64,000 nucleotides of DNA from Sphingobacterium allocomposti (GTDB lineage Bacteria; Bacteroidota; Bacteroidia; Sphingobacteriales; Sphingobacteriaceae), in NCBI RefSeq assembly GCF_008124885.1, contig NZ_VNHX01000006.1, positions 1 to 64,000 on the forward strand. Reading direction: 5' to 3'. Positions 45,378 through 55,900 of the stretch are shown piece by piece (the first letter of the stretch is position 1; the number at the start of each line of letters is the position of its first letter). The translations under genes were made by a program, and so were the position numbers. A model generated the notes under the pieces. That model saw only the letters and a program-made list of their open reading frames with translations. It was not told where the DNA came from and ran no database searches.

Positions 45378-46634
45378 ATGATGAAAAAGCAACTTATCGG
45401 TCCTTTTACGCAACTTATTGCACTTCAGTCTCTACCTCTTCGTGGCGCCATACAGGATGATCAGGTTAAACCGATCCGTCAAGGCGGTCTCGTCGTGGAG
45501 CATGCACGCATCGTCGACATCGGAGAATATGACCAACTGCGGCAACGATACGGCTCAGACGTCGAGCACGTGACGATTCAAAACCCGTCAGTCTGCCTGC
45601 CTGGATACATAGATTGTCATACACATATTGCTTTCGCCGGTAGCAGGGCCAACGACTACGCGCTTCGAAATGCGGGTGCGAGCTACCTGGAAATTGCAGA
45701 AGCGGGAGGTGGAATATGGAGCACGGTCCGCCACACGCGTGATGCTACAGTCGAAGAACTGGCAGCGCTGACGGTGCAGCGCGCGAAGCAGCTTATACAA
45801 CAGGGAGTCACCACGTTGGAGATAAAGAGCGGATACGGCCTTTCGTTAGAAGAAGAAATCAAAATCCTCCGTGCCATCAGGCTCTCGGCGCAGCAGCTTC
45901 CGATAGATATCATCCCTACATGCTTAGCGGCTCACATGAAGCCGTCCGATTTTTCGGGAAGCGCGTCGGCGTATCTACAGGCAATAGCTGACAAGCTTTT
46001 TCCCGTACTACGCGACGAAAACCTTTCCGATCGCATAGACATCTTTGTGGAACGCAGCGCCTTTTCAATAGAAGAAGCTGAGCCCTACCTGTCTTTGGCC
46101 AAAGAACGGGGCTTCGACATTGTCGTTCACGCCGACCAGTTTACGCCGGGCGCTTCGGAGCTTGCTGTCAGGCTGGGTGCCGTGAGCGCGGATCACCTCG
46201 AAGCGTCCACAGAGGCGGCGATCAGGCTACTTGGCCAAGCGGACACCGTCTCGGTCGTCTTGCCCGGCGCATCAATGGGGCTGGGATGTGGCTACGCCCC
46301 CGCACGCAGGCTGCTGGACGCAGGCGCATGTGTAGCCATAGCAACAGACTGGAACCCTGGATCAGCACCGATGGGACAGCTCATGACACAGGCATCGGTT
46401 CTGGCTGCCGCAGAAAAATTGACAACAGCGGAACTGCTCGCCGGTATCACATTTCGCGCTGCTAAAGCACTTTCGCTGACAGATCGCGGTATGCTCGAAG
46501 TGGGGAAGCTTGCCGACTTCAACATCTACCCTACAGACAACTACCAAGACATCGCATACCTGCAGGGCACGCTTAAGCCACAGCAGGTGTGGAAGAATGG
46601 TCGCTTAATTTTCGAACAAGGAGGACAGTCATGA
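45378..46634 (+). CDS. hutI: Imidazolonepropionase
   Basis: A 418-residue metal-dependent amidohydrolase opening the ring of 4-imidazolone-5-propanoate to N-formimidoyl-glutamate. Metal ligands are in GYIDCHTHIAFAGSR (about 72-86), FDIVVHADQF (about 251-260) and VAIATDWNPGSAP (about 318-330); TTLEIKSGYGLS is also typical. It starts immediately after the hutH stop and overlaps hutU by 4 bp (ATGA), so the three are translationally linked. Confidence 0.95.
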   Translation: MMKKQLIGPFTQLIALQSLPLRGAIQDDQVKPIRQGGLVVEHARIVDIGEYDQLRQRYGSDVEHVTIQNPSVCLPGYIDCHTHIAFAGSRANDYALRNAGASYLEIAEAGGGIWSTVRHTRDATVEELAALTVQRAKQLIQQGVTTLEIKSGYGLSLEEEIKILRAIRLSAQQLPIDIIPTCLAAHMKPSDFSGSASAYLQAIADKLFPVLRDENLSDRIDIFVERSAFSIEEAEPYLSLAKERGFDIVVHADQFTPGASELAVRLGAVSADHLEASTEAAIRLLGQADTVSVVLPGASMGLGCGYAPARRLLDAGACVAIATDWNPGSAPMGQLMTQASVLAAAEKLTTAELLAGITFRAAKALSLTDRGMLEVGKLADFNIYPTDNYQDIAYLQGTLKPQQVWKNGRLIFEQGGQS

Positions 46635-48634
46635 CGTTTCAAGAACAGATTCTACAGGGAATTCCGGCTCAGCTGCCAGCGAAGCCCGCATACGATACAA
46701 CGGTTAGCCACGCTCCAAAACGCAAAGACGTACTTAGCGCGCCAGAAAAAAGGCTCGCTGTGGAAAATGCGTTGCGTTACTTTCCGCAAGAATGGCACCA
46801 ACACCTGGCCAAGGAGTTCCTGGACGAGCTTCAGGCCTACGGCCGCATTTATATGTATCGATTCCGCCCTACATACGCGATGTACGCCCGACCGATAGAA
46901 GAATATCCCGCCAGATGTCGGCATGCCGCGGCGATCATGATGATGATCCAGAACAATCTGGATCCCGCTGTCGCCCAACACCCCCATGAGCTCATCACCT
47001 ATGGCGGCAATGGCGCGGTATTCCAAAATTGGGCGCAGTATCTTGTGACCATGCAGTATCTGGCGACAATGACCGAAGAGCAGACCTTACATATATATAG
47101 CGGTCATCCGATGGGACTGTTCCCATCCTCCAAAGACGCGCCCCGCGCAGTTGTCACGAACGGGATGATGATTCCAAACTATTCCAAGCCCGACGACTGG
47201 GAAAAATACAACGCGCTGGGCGTGACGCAATATGGACAGATGACAGCCGGATCATACATGTACATTGGGCCACAAGGCATTGTACATGGAACAACCATTA
47301 CCGTGATGAATGCTTTCCGAAAAATCCTTGACCAGAGCGGGGAAACCGCCGGCAAGGTATTTTTGACATCGGGGCTGGGAGGTATGAGCGGTGCACAGCC
47401 AAAAGCCGGCAACATTGCTGGATGCATTACGGTCTGCGCAGAGGTAAACCCCGCAGCGGCGCAAAAACGCTACGCGCAGGGGTGGGTCGACGTGCTAATT
47501 GACGATATACGGGTGTTGGTGGAACGTGTCCGCGATGCCATAAAAAAGAAAGAGACCCTGTCGATTGCTTTTCTCGGGAACGTTGTCGACGTATGGGAAA
47601 CCTTCTTCGACGAAAACGTTCCTATATCTATTGGCTCAGACCAAACCTCTCTGCACAATCCCTGGTCAGGGGGATATTACCCGGCAGGGATGTTGTTTGA
47701 CGAGGCCAACGCACTGATGTCCGGTGATCCAGACGCTTTCCGGCGTGCTGTTCAGCAGTCGCTGATACGGCAGGTGGACGCAATCAACAAACATGTATCC
47801 CGTGGAACGTACTTCTTCGATTATGGGAACGCCTTTCTCCTTGAAAGCAGCCGCGCCGGTGCAGACATACTGGCCGAAGACGGACAGGCGTTTCGCTACC
47901 CGTCTTACGTCCAGGATATCCTTGGCCCCATGTGCTTCGACTACGGATTCGGGCCATTTAGATGGGTATGCACCTCGGGTCGGCCCGACGATCTGCGCGA
48001 GACGGATGCGATCGCCCTAGCGGTTCTCCAAGAACTGCAGAAGAACGCCTATCCGGAAATCCGTCAGCAGCTTGCAGACAACATCCGTTGGATTCAACAA
48101 GCCGAAGCCAACAAGCTGGTTGTCGGCTCCCAGGCCCGTATCCTGTATGCAGACGCACAGGGGCGGATACAGATCGCAAAAGCTTTTAACCGTGCAATTA
48201 AACAAGGGAGGATAAAATCTCCCGTAGTATTAGGACGGGATCATCACGATGTAAGTGGCACCGATTCCCCGTATCGGGAAACCAGCAATATCTACGACGG
48301 CAGTAAGTTCACGGCGGACATGGCTATACATAATGTGATAGGCGACAGCTTCCGCGGCGCCACATGGGTGTCGATTCACAACGGCGGCGGTGTAGGATGG
48401 GGCGAGGTTATTAATGGTGGGTTCGGCCTGGTGCTCGATGGCACAGACGAGACAGACCGCAGACTAACGAACATGCTGTTCTATGATGTAAACAACGGCA
48501 TTGCCCGCCGTGCATGGGCAAGAAACAAAGAGGCGAGGCAGGCTATAGAAATAGAGCTTAAGCGGTCTCCGGGACTACAGGTGACGGCGGCGCAACATGT
48601 GGAGCCCGCCGTATTGGACAGTTTATTCAACTAA
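46631..48634 (+). CDS. hutU: Urocanate hydratase
   Basis: A 667-residue NAD-containing enzyme hydrating urocanate to imidazolonepropionate. It shows ELITYGGNGAVFQNWAQY, HIYSGHPMGLFPS, MTAGSYMYIGPQGIVHGT, FLTSGLGGMSGAQPKA (the NAD site) and the late HNGGGVGWGEVINGGFG. It is longer than the roughly 550 residues common in Proteobacteria, matching the long form. The start is ATG at 46631, overlapping the hutI stop; upstream in-frame codons belong to hutI sequence. HutG follows after 6 bp. Confidence 0.95.
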   Translation: MTFQEQILQGIPAQLPAKPAYDTTVSHAPKRKDVLSAPEKRLAVENALRYFPQEWHQHLAKEFLDELQAYGRIYMYRFRPTYAMYARPIEEYPARCRHAAAIMMMIQNNLDPAVAQHPHELITYGGNGAVFQNWAQYLVTMQYLATMTEEQTLHIYSGHPMGLFPSSKDAPRAVVTNGMMIPNYSKPDDWEKYNALGVTQYGQMTAGSYMYIGPQGIVHGTTITVMNAFRKILDQSGETAGKVFLTSGLGGMSGAQPKAGNIAGCITVCAEVNPAAAQKRYAQGWVDVLIDDIRVLVERVRDAIKKKETLSIAFLGNVVDVWETFFDENVPISIGSDQTSLHNPWSGGYYPAGMLFDEANALMSGDPDAFRRAVQQSLIRQVDAINKHVSRGTYFFDYGNAFLLESSRAGADILAEDGQAFRYPSYVQDILGPMCFDYGFGPFRWVCTSGRPDDLRETDAIALAVLQELQKNAYPEIRQQLADNIRWIQQAEANKLVVGSQARILYADAQGRIQIAKAFNRAIKQGRIKSPVVLGRDHHDVSGTDSPYRETSNIYDGSKFTADMAIHNVIGDSFRGATWVSIHNGGGVGWGEVINGGFGLVLDGTDETDRRLTNMLFYDVNNGIARRAWARNKEARQAIEIELKRSPGLQVTAAQHVEPAVLDSLFN

Positions 48635-48640
48635 TCGCTT

Positions 48641-49621
48641 ATGTTCAACTTTGACAATTACTATACTGCCACTGATCCAGCCATCTGGACAGGGCGCGTA
48701 GATGGCGTCGACTTAACCGGGTTGCGGTGGCATCAGGTGGTGTCTACACTCGACCTGCGTCGCCCACGGTCAATCAAGGGTTGCTATGTCCTGCTGGGCT
48801 TTCCGGTCGATGAAGGCGTACAGCGGAATATGGGCAGAACGGGAGCCGCCGGCGCACCTGCCCTTCTGCGCCAGACCTTGGGTAACATCCCGCTTCACGA
48901 CGTAGATCCGGCCGTCCTCTTGGATGCCGGCGACATCTGCTGCCCGCAGCACGACCTTGAAGGGGCTCAAAAGGCGTTGGCGCAAGCCGTAAAAATGATC
49001 GTCAACCAAGGAGGCTTTCCACTGCTGCTCGGCGGCGGACATGAGATGACATACGGTCATTACACCGGGCTTCGACAGACCACCAATGGACGGATAGGCA
49101 TCGTTAATTTCGATGCCCACTTTGATCTCCGGCCTATTCCGGCCGGTGGTTCCAATTCGGGTACCGGTTTTTATGAAATTGCCAGGGATGAAGCGCTGCG
49201 AGGAGAACCTATCCATTATCTCGCTCTGGGCATCCAACGCATCAGCAACACCAAAGCTCTTTTTGAAGCCGCCGCGAAACTTGGCGTCCGCTGGGTGGAG
49301 GCGGACGACTTTCATGTTGCCAACCAAACTGTCATCAACGAGATGGTCGACTCTTTTCTCGACGGCATAGATGTATTGTACGTCACGGTAGATCTCGACG
49401 TATTTGCCAGTCCGTTTGCCCCCGGGGTAAGCGCACCTGCATACAATGGTGTACTACCCGACGCCTTTTTTAGATCAATATTTACCAAGCTTATCCGCTC
49501 CGAGAAGCTCATCAGTGTGGATATCGCCGAACTCAATCCGACCTATGACATTGACGGGAGGACCGCAAAGTTGGCTGCAGATTTAATAGCAAAGGTGGTC
49601 TGTGGTTCAAAAACGACTTAG
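48641..49621 (+). CDS. hutG: Formimidoylglutamase
   Basis: A 326-residue arginase/agmatinase-family enzyme hydrolysing N-formimidoyl-glutamate to glutamate and formamide. The dimanganese ligands are in LGGGHEMTYGHY, NFDAHFDLRP and TVDLDVFASPFAPGVSAPA. It completes the four-step histidine-to-glutamate route without a HutF/formylglutamate branch. Last gene of the operon, followed by a hairpin. Confidence 0.93.
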   Translation: MFNFDNYYTATDPAIWTGRVDGVDLTGLRWHQVVSTLDLRRPRSIKGCYVLLGFPVDEGVQRNMGRTGAAGAPALLRQTLGNIPLHDVDPAVLLDAGDICCPQHDLEGAQKALAQAVKMIVNQGGFPLLLGGGHEMTYGHYTGLRQTTNGRIGIVNFDAHFDLRPIPAGGSNSGTGFYEIARDEALRGEPIHYLALGIQRISNTKALFEAAAKLGVRWVEADDFHVANQTVINEMVDSFLDGIDVLYVTVDLDVFASPFAPGVSAPAYNGVLPDAFFRSIFTKLIRSEKLISVDIAELNPTYDIDGRTAKLAADLIAKVVCGSKTT

Positions 49622-49629
49622 CTGTACTT

Positions 49630-49660
49630 CTGCGGGCATCTATCAAAGGGATGCCCGCAG
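49630..49660 (+). terminator. Hairpin after hutG, terminator-like
   Basis: CTGCGGGCATC (49630-49640) pairs with GATGCCCGCAG (49650-49660), 11 perfect pairs and a 9-nt loop, but followed by ATTAAA rather than a T-run. The rest of the gap to 49834 holds no gene; it contains TGTGCCGTTCTGC twice (49697-49709 and 49818-49830). Confidence 0.5.
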
Positions 49661-49834
49661 ATTAAAATGTGCTACATCATCGTCACCGTTTTTTCTTGTG
49701 CCGTTCTGCCTCTACCCCACGACGATAAAGATGGCGCACATGAGCGCGCCTTGTTCCGCTCGCACCTCGTTGCCCCGCGGCTAAGGGACGCCCGTGCAGC
49801 CCAGGGTCCTGTTTTGATGTGCCGTTCTGCTCCT

Positions 49835-50836
49835 TTATTTGGCAGGGATAATGGTAATCTTTCTAAACTCGACGCCTGTATGATCGCCCTGTAGATAAAT
49901 CGGCCCCGGTTCTCCTTCTTTGCTATCCAAAGCACCTCCGGTAATTCCAGGGATTTCCTGATTGCTGATAATCGTCTTTCCATTTGCTACGATCGTCACC
50001 AAGCGGCCACGGAGCGTGATTTCATATCTGTTCCATTCGTTTGGACCGGCTGCTACCATCTCGTTAGGCGAGAGGAAACCGTAAACGCCCCCGAAATACA
50101 ACGATCCCGGATGTCTATCTTTAGGAGAATCCTCTATCTGCACTTCATATCGGCCGCGAAGATATATACCGGAATTTCCTCCCTCAGCATATCGAAACTC
50201 GGCAATCAATTTAAAATCCTCGAACTTTTGCTCGGTAATTAAGTTCGCGCCTGCCTTATCGTTTATCAGGATACCATCTTCGACATGCCAGTAGTTTTCT
50301 CCTTCTGACGTCTTCCAGCCGGTCAGGTCTTTTCCGTTAAAAAGCTCGATAGGAGTTCCCCATTGTGCCTCCCCCGTTCGCACGAGATAGGGAGCTTTAA
50401 CGCCGGTAAAATCAAATTTGTTTCCTTTGTTGCTTGTGACGGTGCCTTTCAGCTGGCCCCCAACCAACTCGCCTTCTATGGTAAAGTCACCTTCGCCCCC
50501 CTCCCATTGTGGTGGAATAGAGAAAGAAAATTTTCCGTTCTCCAGTTTAATGTGTGATACGGGGCGGCTGCTGCCGCTATCGCCTACATAATAGCCTACC
50601 AGCGTACTAAAACCCGACAACTTGATTTCCAGCCACGATGGCGCCTCTTTCCCTTCTTTATCGACCGTCAGATCCCACCGGCCGATCAGATCTTTTGCTT
50701 CTTCCGGAATCGTCTGGCTAGCGGGATTATGCACTTCTTCGGCTTCTTTCTTCTCTGTTGCCGTGTCTGTACACGACGTGACACTGCTAGCCAAAAGACA
50801 CATCATGCCGGCATATCCGATGTATTTCTTCATCAT
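49835..50836 (-). CDS. DUF1080 (3-keto-disaccharide hydrolase-like) lipoprotein
   Basis: A 333-residue lipoprotein (MMKKYIGYAGMMCLLASSVTSC, lipobox VTSC). After an acidic linker comes a beta-domain (about 38-135, LIGRWDLTVDKEG...) and then a DUF1080 concanavalin-like domain (about 150-333: LFNGKDLTGWK, GNSGIYLRGRYEVQI, GGVYGF, WNRYEITLRG). DUF1080 proteins include 3-keto-glucoside hydrolases. The frame is open upstream to 50860, but the signal peptide fits the ATG pair at 50836/50833. Monocistronic. Confidence 0.85.
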   Translation of the reverse strand: MMKKYIGYAGMMCLLASSVTSCTDTATEKKEAEEVHNPASQTIPEEAKDLIGRWDLTVDKEGKEAPSWLEIKLSGFSTLVGYYVGDSGSSRPVSHIKLENGKFSFSIPPQWEGGEGDFTIEGELVGGQLKGTVTSNKGNKFDFTGVKAPYLVRTGEAQWGTPIELFNGKDLTGWKTSEGENYWHVEDGILINDKAGANLITEQKFEDFKLIAEFRYAEGGNSGIYLRGRYEVQIEDSPKDRHPGSLYFGGVYGFLSPNEMVAAGPNEWNRYEITLRGRLVTIVANGKTIISNQEIPGITGGALDSKEGEPGPIYLQGDHTGVEFRKITIIPAK

Positions 50837-51097
50837 ATTTTTATATAGGTAAGGTTTCAAAATCCTAATCTACGAAAAAAAACAAAATGCAGACCAACAT
50901 CGGCGTTAAAAATGATGCCCTCTCCCCGCGCGTCGGCATTGCTGCCGATATATCCGGCCGTATAGCTAAAGGCCTTGTAAACCTGTAACGGAGTATCGAT
51001 GGCCCTTCTGTCTGTGAACGTCAAGTTCAGGATATGTATACGAGCATTTAACAATCTGTTTTTACTAACTTAATTTCAATAGCGTATCATTGCCTCC

Positions 51098-51646
51098 ATG
51101 GAGCGCGAACAGGAGGATGTCATACTACTCAGTAAAATGAGGAATGGTGATCCAAAAGCATTTGACAGCATATTTATCAAGTACTACACATCCCTTCTTA
51201 CCTTTTGTTGCAGCCTAGGCCTGCAGCAAGAGCAGGCCGAAGACTGCGTTGCTGATTTATTCACCGACTTATGGAGCGCCAGAGATAAAATCCAGATACG
51301 GTCGACACTAAAAGCTTATCTTTTTGGCGCCGCAAGAAATAAGACGAACCTGTTGTACCGACAGAAAAAGATCGAATGCATTTCGGATACCGATGCCGCG
51401 CTCTCGGTCATCGATCAACAGCCCCAGCCCGATGAGCTCCTGACGCAGAAAGACCGGCTGGACTGGCTGAACAGCGTCGTCTCGCGCCTACCTGAGCAGA
51501 CTAAAACTGTTTTCCTGTTGCGGTGGCAGCATCAGCTCAGCGACAACGAAGTGGCCGATCTCTTACACAAAAGCCGTCATACCGTCCGCACGCTGCTCTA
51601 TCGCGCTGTCCTTTTTGTCCATGACCAATGGAAGAAGGTTAAGTAA
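51098..51646 (+). CDS. ECF-type RNA polymerase sigma factor
   Basis: A 182-residue sigma-70 factor of the ECF class common in Bacteroidota. Region 2 is FDSIFIKYYTSLLTFCCSLGLQQEQAEDCVADLFTDLW; region 4 is LPEQTKTVFLLRWQHQLSDNEVADLLHKSRHTVRTLLYRA. It is followed after 78 bp by a FecR-type anti-sigma gene and then SusC/SusD, the standard layout of a substrate-induced uptake locus. Confidence 0.92.
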   Translation: MEREQEDVILLSKMRNGDPKAFDSIFIKYYTSLLTFCCSLGLQQEQAEDCVADLFTDLWSARDKIQIRSTLKAYLFGAARNKTNLLYRQKKIECISDTDAALSVIDQQPQPDELLTQKDRLDWLNSVVSRLPEQTKTVFLLRWQHQLSDNEVADLLHKSRHTVRTLLYRAVLFVHDQWKKVK

Positions 51647-51724
51647 ATATTACCGATGTTATCTTATTATTAAATCAACCAATCGCTGTAATCAAAAAAA
51701 TCGCTTACTGCAACTACCATGTAA

Positions 51725-52750
51725 ATGCAATACATGGAAGAGCACGATCTACATTTGATTATTGGGTATTTAGAAGGAAACCTGAGTGACGCGGAGGTGC
51801 AGGAGTTGCTGCACAAGGTGGAAGTAAATCCGGAATTTGCTCTTGCTCTCAGTGAAATGGCCGATTTATGGAGTAAGCCTCCGGCAAAACATGAGCACGG
51901 GGACGCTCTCCAGGCTTTGGACCGATGGAAAACGACCGCGCCTGACGATTACCAAAAAAGCGTCAGCGAAGCAGCGGAACGAACGGCCAGGCGATTAAAC
52001 TACAAGTGGTATATTGCGGCAGCGGTGCTGCTCGGAATGCTATCCTTTCTCTGGATCTCCCAGCTGCGCTATCTCCAGCCTGTTTCTGGGCCGGCCTTTA
52101 CCATCATCAAAACAGACGCGCATAAACATAAAACCATCACGTTGCCTGATAGTTCCGTCGTCCGATTAAACGCTTCGTCGACACTCAAAATACCGAAGGA
52201 TTATGCCGCGGAAACCAGAACGCTCCATCTTGACGGAGAGGGGATATTTGAGGTGCGGCCGAATGCCAAACTTCCGCTTATTGTCAGAAGCGGCAATGTC
52301 TCGACCACGGCGTTAGGTACCAAATTCAATGTCAACGCCTATGGTACGGACTCCTGTGTCACCGTGTCGCTGCTAGAAGGTAAAGTCCGCGTGGATATGG
52401 CAGGCGAATATCCGCACTCGGTCAACCTATCTCCCGGAAAAGAAGTGTCATACCGGCTTTCCGACCAGACTTTTGCGCTGCGCGACTTCTATAAAGAAGG
52501 GACAGTAGGTTGGGAGAACAACACGTTGGCATTCCATTATGATACGTGGGAAACGGTTGTAAAACGGCTATCGCGATGGTACGGAATTGCAGTTAGACTG
52601 GAAGGTCCGGTACAGAACACACAGACTTTAAAAGGCACGTTCATAAATCTTCCTCTAAAAGAGACATTAAGGCAGATAGCCTTCATCAGCGGCGCAACTT
52701 ACGATATTAAAAAAGACACTGTGATTATTAAACCCAGGTTAGAACCTTAA
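51725..52750 (+). CDS. FecR-family anti-sigma factor
   Basis: A 341-residue inner-membrane regulator: cytoplasmic N-terminal part, one membrane helix (about 97-115, WYIAAAVLLGMLSFLWI), then the periplasmic FecR domain (TLPDSSVVRLNASSTLKIP, ALGTKFNVNAYGTDSCVTVSLLEGKVRV) and a C-terminal STN-like segment (NLPLKETLRQIAFISGATYDI). It holds the ECF sigma inactive until the receptor signals. ATG at 51725 or 51734. A hairpin without T-run follows. Confidence 0.92.
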   Translation: MQYMEEHDLHLIIGYLEGNLSDAEVQELLHKVEVNPEFALALSEMADLWSKPPAKHEHGDALQALDRWKTTAPDDYQKSVSEAAERTARRLNYKWYIAAAVLLGMLSFLWISQLRYLQPVSGPAFTIIKTDAHKHKTITLPDSSVVRLNASSTLKIPKDYAAETRTLHLDGEGIFEVRPNAKLPLIVRSGNVSTTALGTKFNVNAYGTDSCVTVSLLEGKVRVDMAGEYPHSVNLSPGKEVSYRLSDQTFALRDFYKEGTVGWENNTLAFHYDTWETVVKRLSRWYGIAVRLEGPVQNTQTLKGTFINLPLKETLRQIAFISGATYDIKKDTVIIKPRLEP

Positions 52751-52791
52751 AACGGAGATTATATATGTAGAAATCAATATTGGAAAAAACA

Positions 52792-52818
52792 AAGTGAGCC
52801 AATAAGATTGGCCCACTT
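52792..52818 (+). terminator. Hairpin between fecR and susC
   Basis: AAGTGAGCCAAT (52792-52803) pairs with ATTGGCCCACTT (52807-52818) with one mismatch and a 3-nt loop. No T-run follows, so it may be a processing or weak termination site. Confidence 0.4.
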
Positions 52819-52902
52819 CCCTGTACCGCTACAAATGCCTGACCAAAGTAATCTGTAGCCGGTAGAATCAATAGATGTTATTAATTATCAAAAGTAACGA
52901 AA

Positions 52903-52916
52903 CTTCGTATACGAAG
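52903..52916. promoter_or_regulatory. 14-bp perfect palindrome before susC
   Basis: CTTCGTATACGAAG lies 10 bp upstream of the GTG start and is followed by another CGAAG at 52923. A possible operator or translation-control hairpin. Confidence 0.4.
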
Positions 52917-52926
52917 GATTATCGAA

Positions 52927-55900
52927 GTGTATAAAAATTCCTTTACAACTAGTTTCCATACAACCCTAGAACCAATGCATAGTAATTTATATTCCGAAAA
53001 AATGCGTTTGGCGATAACGTTAGGTCTCTTTGTGTTGATGTTTCTATCAGCAACCCTTAGTTACGCAAAACAAGATCCCCAGAATACGTGCAGTATCCAC
53101 CTCACGAATGCCGGCATGAAGGAAGTCATCGATGTGCTCGAAAAGCAAACAGACTATCGCTTCCTTTACATGCCAAACAACCGTACGAAACAGGTCAAAA
53201 TATCGATAAAGCAAGATAATAAACCTTTACGCGATATTTTGCAGCAGATCGAGAAACAGACCAACTTAAAATTTGAAATTGCTGACAAGACAATCTACGT
53301 TAAGGAGCGTCCTTCCCAGGCGCAACAACATATCCGAAGGGGAGTGGTTGTCGACGAGATAAGCAATCAGGGGCTCTCTGCAGCATCTGTCCATGTCCGT
53401 GGTAAATCGGCACAAGCATTTACCAATGGGGAAGGTTATTTCGAGATCGCGGCCGAGCCTAACGATATATTGACCTTCAGTTATATTGGTTATCAGCCCG
53501 CTTCTTTGTCTATCAACAGCCTAACGGATACTATTCGCCTTACTCCCACCTTGTCTCAGATGGATGAGGTGGTGGTAGTTGGCTATGGCACACAGTCTCG
53601 CCGTCTGATAAGCACGTCTGTGACTACGGTGAAACAGGAAAATTTCAATCGCGGCGGTTTTAGTAACCCGCTGCAGCTGTTGCAAGGTAAAGTCGCAGGA
53701 CTGAATGTGACGCGGTCTGGCGACCCAAATGAAACGCCTTCGGTGAGCCTCAGGGGACCGTCGACCTTACGAACCGGCGCCGCCCAGGAACCATTTTATG
53801 TCATCGACGGAATTCCCGGAGCCGATCCCAAATTGGTCGCTCCGGACGACATTGAAGATATCAGCGTATTGAAAGACGCCTCCGCTTCGGCTATCTACGG
53901 AACCAGGGCAGCGAACGGTGTTATTATGATTACGACAAAAAGCGGCCGCGCGGAAGGCACATCCGTCAGCTACTCGGGGTACGTCGGAAATGAAAAGTCA
54001 TCAAAAACTATTGAGATGATGGACGCAGCGCAGCGCAAAGCATATCTCGAGACCATGGGCAGATCCGCGAAGCCTATGGACGAGCAAGGCGCGGATACCG
54101 ACTGGCAGAAAGAAATAAGTAGAATCGGATCTATCCAAAACCACAACTTATCCCTTAGCGGCGGACTGAAGAATGCATCCTACAATGCGAGTCTAAACTA
54201 TTTCGACAATAACGGCATTCTACGAAATAGCGGACTAGAGAGGCTAACCGGTAGACTCAATCTTAGTCAGCGTCTGCTCGACGACCAGTTGACGATCGGT
54301 ATTAATCTGAACAATGCTTCTAGTAACTCCCAGCTTATACCAAACCAAGATCTTGTCCTCTACAATGCGCTTCGCTTTATGCCGACGGTCCCGGTGTTCC
54401 AACCGGATGGAACATATACAGAAGACTTACCCAGAGTACAGTACTACAACCCCGTTGCCTTGCAGAATCAAGCGACAGAACGGCTGAGAAACAACACGAC
54501 ATTGCTCAACGTAAACGCGTCGCTGCGTCTGCCCTTTAATCTGTTATACAACATCAGCGCGACGACGCAGAAGGATCTTTACAATCGCGGAATTTACTAC
54601 GAAAGCGGTTATTCGCTCAAACAGGGGTTCAACGGCGAGGCATACCGATCCTCTTATGAAAACACCCGGAAAATGTTGGAATCTTTCTTGAAGTTTGAGA
54701 ACAGATGGTCCCAGCACCACCTGGAAGTACTGGGCGGCTATAGTTGGCAGGAAGATCTAAACGGTGATGGCTTCCAGGCGAACAACCGTAACTTTCCCAG
54801 CGATGATCTCGGCTTCAGTAATATTGGCCTCGGAAGCCCACAGGGCAACTTCCGCACCGACTGGGGCACCAATCAGTATGCCAAGCTTCGTTTAATTTCG
54901 TTTTATGGCCGTCTAAACTACAACTTAAAGGAAAGGTACCTATTGCAGGTATCGTTGCGTAGAGACGCATCTTCAGCGTTCGGAGAGAACAACCGATGGG
55001 GAACATTTCCCGCCGGGTCGATAGCATGGCGGATATCCGAAGAGCCGTTTATGAATGGACAACGGATCTTTGACGACCTGAAGATACGTGCTGGATACGG
55101 AATAACAGGTAACTCACTGGGATTCAACCCACTGATTTCCAAGGTTCGTTACGGAAATGCTGGAACCTTTTTCTATGATGGCAATTTCACGACCGCCATA
55201 TTCGCGACACAGAATGCAAATCCCGACTTACGCTGGGAAAAAACGGCCATGGCTAATGTCGCAGTCGATGCATCGTTGCTGAACAACCGCCTTCATGTGA
55301 CTGCTGAATATTACGACAAGAAGACCAGCGATCTTATTTGGGACTACAATGTATCGACAACACAGTACTTCGTAGACCGATATACAGCTAACGTAGGAGA
55401 TATCAGAAACAAGGGTTTTGAGATTACCTTGGATATTGTGCCGATACAGAATAAGACGTTTCGATGGGTTAGCGGACTGAATGTCGCCCACAACAGTAAT
55501 ACACTGGTCTCATTGTCAAACGATCTATTTGCATCCGACTCCATTCCTCAGGGCTATCCCGGTGGACAGGGACAAAGCGGCGTCGCCGTTCAGATTTTAA
55601 AAGCAGGCTATCCGATCGGACAGTTTTTTACTTTCCAGTATATGGGGAAAAACGAAGCCGGCGTATCCCAGTTCCTGGACAAAGCGGGTAATATTACCAC
55701 GCAACCCATAGATTTCCAAGACTATAGATATGCAGGTAGCGCGCAGCCAAAGCTATTATTCGGCTGGAACAACTCTTTGTTCTACAAAAACATAGACCTA
55801 AACGTGTTCTTTAGAGGTTCATTGGGCGGAAAAGTGTTCAACGCGACATATGCTGACCTAAACCGTCCCTACGAAGTGGAGAGTTATAACCTGCCGGTCT

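Noticed and set aside
52903..52920. Similarity of the palindrome ACTTCGTATACGAAG to loxP arms
   Set aside because: The arms overlap with no spacer, so it is not a recombination site; the match is short and probably chance.
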